DNA of 5,975 nucleotides from Legionellaceae bacterium (GTDB lineage: Bacteria > Pseudomonadota > Gammaproteobacteria > Legionellales > Legionellaceae), in the NCBI GenBank assembly GCA_023266075.1, contig JAHFRX010000100.1, forward strand, positions 1-5,975, read 5' to 3'. The notes below the pieces were generated by a model. It ran no database searches, was not told where the DNA came from, and saw only the letters and a list, made by a program, of their open reading frames with translations. This document shows positions 4,619 through 5,975 of the stretch, in pieces; within the stretch, counting starts at the first letter, position 1; the number at the start of each line of letters is the position of its first letter. Position numbers and translations under genes: made by a program.

Positions 4619-5975
4619 ATGATGTCCATCGAAATGAAAGCGGATATTGATCCCATTGAAACACGAGAATGGCTTGACTCTCTTAAAGCCGTTGTCGCAA
4701 CGGATGGTGGAGCTCGTGCAAGTTTTATTATTCAAGCACTTTTAAATCAGGCAAGTATTTTAGGCATCGCATTACCGGATGCCATACATACAGCGTATCG
4801 AAACACGATTAAACCTGAAGACGAAAAGTTGATGCCACCTGATCAAGGATTACAAAAACGCATTGCGGCATTAATTCGTTGGAATGCGGTAGCGATGGTA
4901 TTGCGTGCTGGTAAATATGCACCAGAGCTGGGTGGTCATATTGCGACGTACGCGTCGGCCGCAACACTGTATGAAACGGGATTTAATCATTATTTTAAAG
5001 GGCCTCAATCACCGGGTGGTGGTGATTTATTATATATTCAAGGACATAGTTCACCGGGTATTTATGCGCGTGCTTTTTTAGAAGGTCGTCTAACAGAAGC
5101 GCAATTGGCTCATTTTAGACAAGAAATTGAAGTCGATGGTTTATCCTCTTATCCGCACCCTTGGTTGATGGGAGATTTTTGGCAATTTCCTACAGTATCC
5201 ATGGGTCTTGGTCCGATACAGGCCATTTATCAAGCAAGATTTTTAAAATATCTGGAAAATCGAGGATTGATTGAGCCTAATGCACGAAAGGTATGGACAT
5301 TTTTGGGTGATGGTGAAATGGATGAACCTGAGTCTATCGGTGCGCTTTCTATTGCGGTGCGTGAGAAGCTTGATAATCTTATTTTTGTCGTCAATTGTAA
5401 TTTGCAGCGCCTGGATGGCCCAGTACGAGGCAATGGTAAAATTATTCAAGAGCTTGAGGGCGTGTTTAAGGGTGCGGGTTGGAAGGTTCTTAAGGTGATC
5501 TGGGGTGGACGTTGGGATTCTTTGTTTACCAAAGACACAGAAGGGCTGATGGAAAAACGCATGCAAGAATGTGTCGATGGCGATTTTCAGGCGTATAAAG
5601 TGAACAATGGTGCCTATGTGCGTGAGCATTTCTTTGGGCAATATGCCGAATTAAAAGAAATGGTCGCACATATGTCGGATGAGGAAATTTGGCGATTGAA
5701 TCGTGGGGGACACGATCCGCAGAAAGTTTATGCAGCGTATGCAGAGGCTGTAGCGCACACTGGCAGTCCAGTCGTTATTTTAGCTAAGACGATTAAAGGC
5801 TATGGTATGGGTGCTGCGGGTGAAGGCATGAATATCACGCATCAACAAAAGAAAATGACTATCGAGCAATTGCGCGCATTTCGCGATCGGTTTAGCATTC
5901 CTATTTCAGATGATAACATCAGTGATATCCCGTTTTATCGTCCACCAGAAAACAGTCCTGAAATTCAATATCTTA
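4619..5975 (+). CDS. aceE: Pyruvate dehydrogenase E1 component, homodimeric type, N-terminal half (runs off the window)
   Basis: AceE is the thiamine diphosphate-dependent E1 subunit of the pyruvate dehydrogenase complex. It decarboxylates pyruvate and passes the acetyl group to the lipoyl arms of E2 (AceF) in the cytosol. The 452 codons present read without interruption and align by eye along their length with E. coli AceE (887 residues). Visible parts are DPIETREWLDS (11-21) in the N-terminal E2-contacting region, GHSSPGIYARAFLEGRLT (142-159) with the active-site H143, FWQFPTVSMGLGPI (187-200), and the ThDP/Mg site GDGEMDEPES (230-239) followed by NCNLQRLDGP (259-268) with D231, N259 and N261. 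YVREHFFG, NRGGHDP, KTIKGYGMG and H408 in NITHQQKKM follow as expected. The C-terminal half, and any aceF and lpd genes, lie beyond the window. No pdhR-like regulator gene precedes it; the neighbour is the cysteine-rich lipoprotein gene. Confidence 0.99.
   Translation, partial: MMSIEMKADIDPIETREWLDSLKAVVATDGGARASFIIQALLNQASILGIALPDAIHTAYRNTIKPEDEKLMPPDQGLQKRIAALIRWNAVAMVLRAGKYAPELGGHIATYASAATLYETGFNHYFKGPQSPGGGDLLYIQGHSSPGIYARAFLEGRLTEAQLAHFRQEIEVDGLSSYPHPWLMGDFWQFPTVSMGLGPIQAIYQARFLKYLENRGLIEPNARKVWTFLGDGEMDEPESIGALSIAVREKLDNLIFVVNCNLQRLDGPVRGNGKIIQELEGVFKGAGWKVLKVIWGGRWDSLFTKDTEGLMEKRMQECVDGDFQAYKVNNGAYVREHFFGQYAELKEMVAHMSDEEIWRLNRGGHDPQKVYAAYAEAVAHTGSPVVILAKTIKGYGMGAAGEGMNITHQQKKMTIEQLRAFRDRFSIPISDDNISDIPFYRPPENSPEIQYL

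Noticed and set aside
5243..5641. Open reading frame of 132 codons on the minus strand
   Set aside because: It is antisense to the thiamine diphosphate-binding part of aceE, whose frame is conserved throughout.

Overview
The window looks like a chromosomal stretch of an AT-rich gammaproteobacterium, most likely of the order Legionellales (Legionella, Coxiella, Aquicella and relatives). Two things point there: a long single-chain pyruvate dehydrogenase E1 (AceE), the form usual in Gammaproteobacteria, and a 4-hydroxyphenylpyruvate dioxygenase whose N-terminus resembles, as I recall it, the Legionella protein legiolysin. The order is an inference, because no rRNA or other marker gene is present.

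Layout: seven protein genes fill the window almost completely in two divergent blocks. On the minus strand, read from 2078 leftwards, are an amino acid dehydrogenase of the Leu/Phe/Val family, a class I small-molecule O-methyltransferase, and the 5' third of 4-hydroxyphenylpyruvate dioxygenase, which leaves the window at base 1. Each gene overlaps the next by an ATGA, so the three form a tightly coupled operon. A good sigma70-type promoter with a perfect inverted repeat over its -35 box lies in the divergent spacer at 2107-2135.

On the plus strand, starting at about 2181, are a glycerophosphodiester phosphodiesterase, a CPA2-type cation/proton antiporter with only its membrane domain, a small very cysteine-rich lipoprotein, and the first half of aceE, which leaves the window at base 5975. 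The gaps between them are only 14 to 43 bases and hold no visible terminator. The genes could therefore be co-transcribed, although a local promoter for aceE cannot be excluded.

How the genes work together: the minus-strand block looks catabolic. The dehydrogenase makes 2-oxo acids from amino acids, and the dioxygenase turns 4-hydroxyphenylpyruvate into homogentisate. If the dehydrogenase accepts aromatic amino acids, the two steps would be consecutive; the methyltransferase's place is unknown. The plus-strand block combines phospholipid head-group recycling, ion homeostasis, an envelope protein and entry into the TCA cycle, with no obvious single pathway. No mobile element, CRISPR array, tRNA or rRNA was seen, and no stretch longer than about 105 bases lacks a gene. 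The two least ordinary items are the cysteine-rich lipoprotein directly in front of aceE and the dehydrogenase-methyltransferase-dioxygenase operon.
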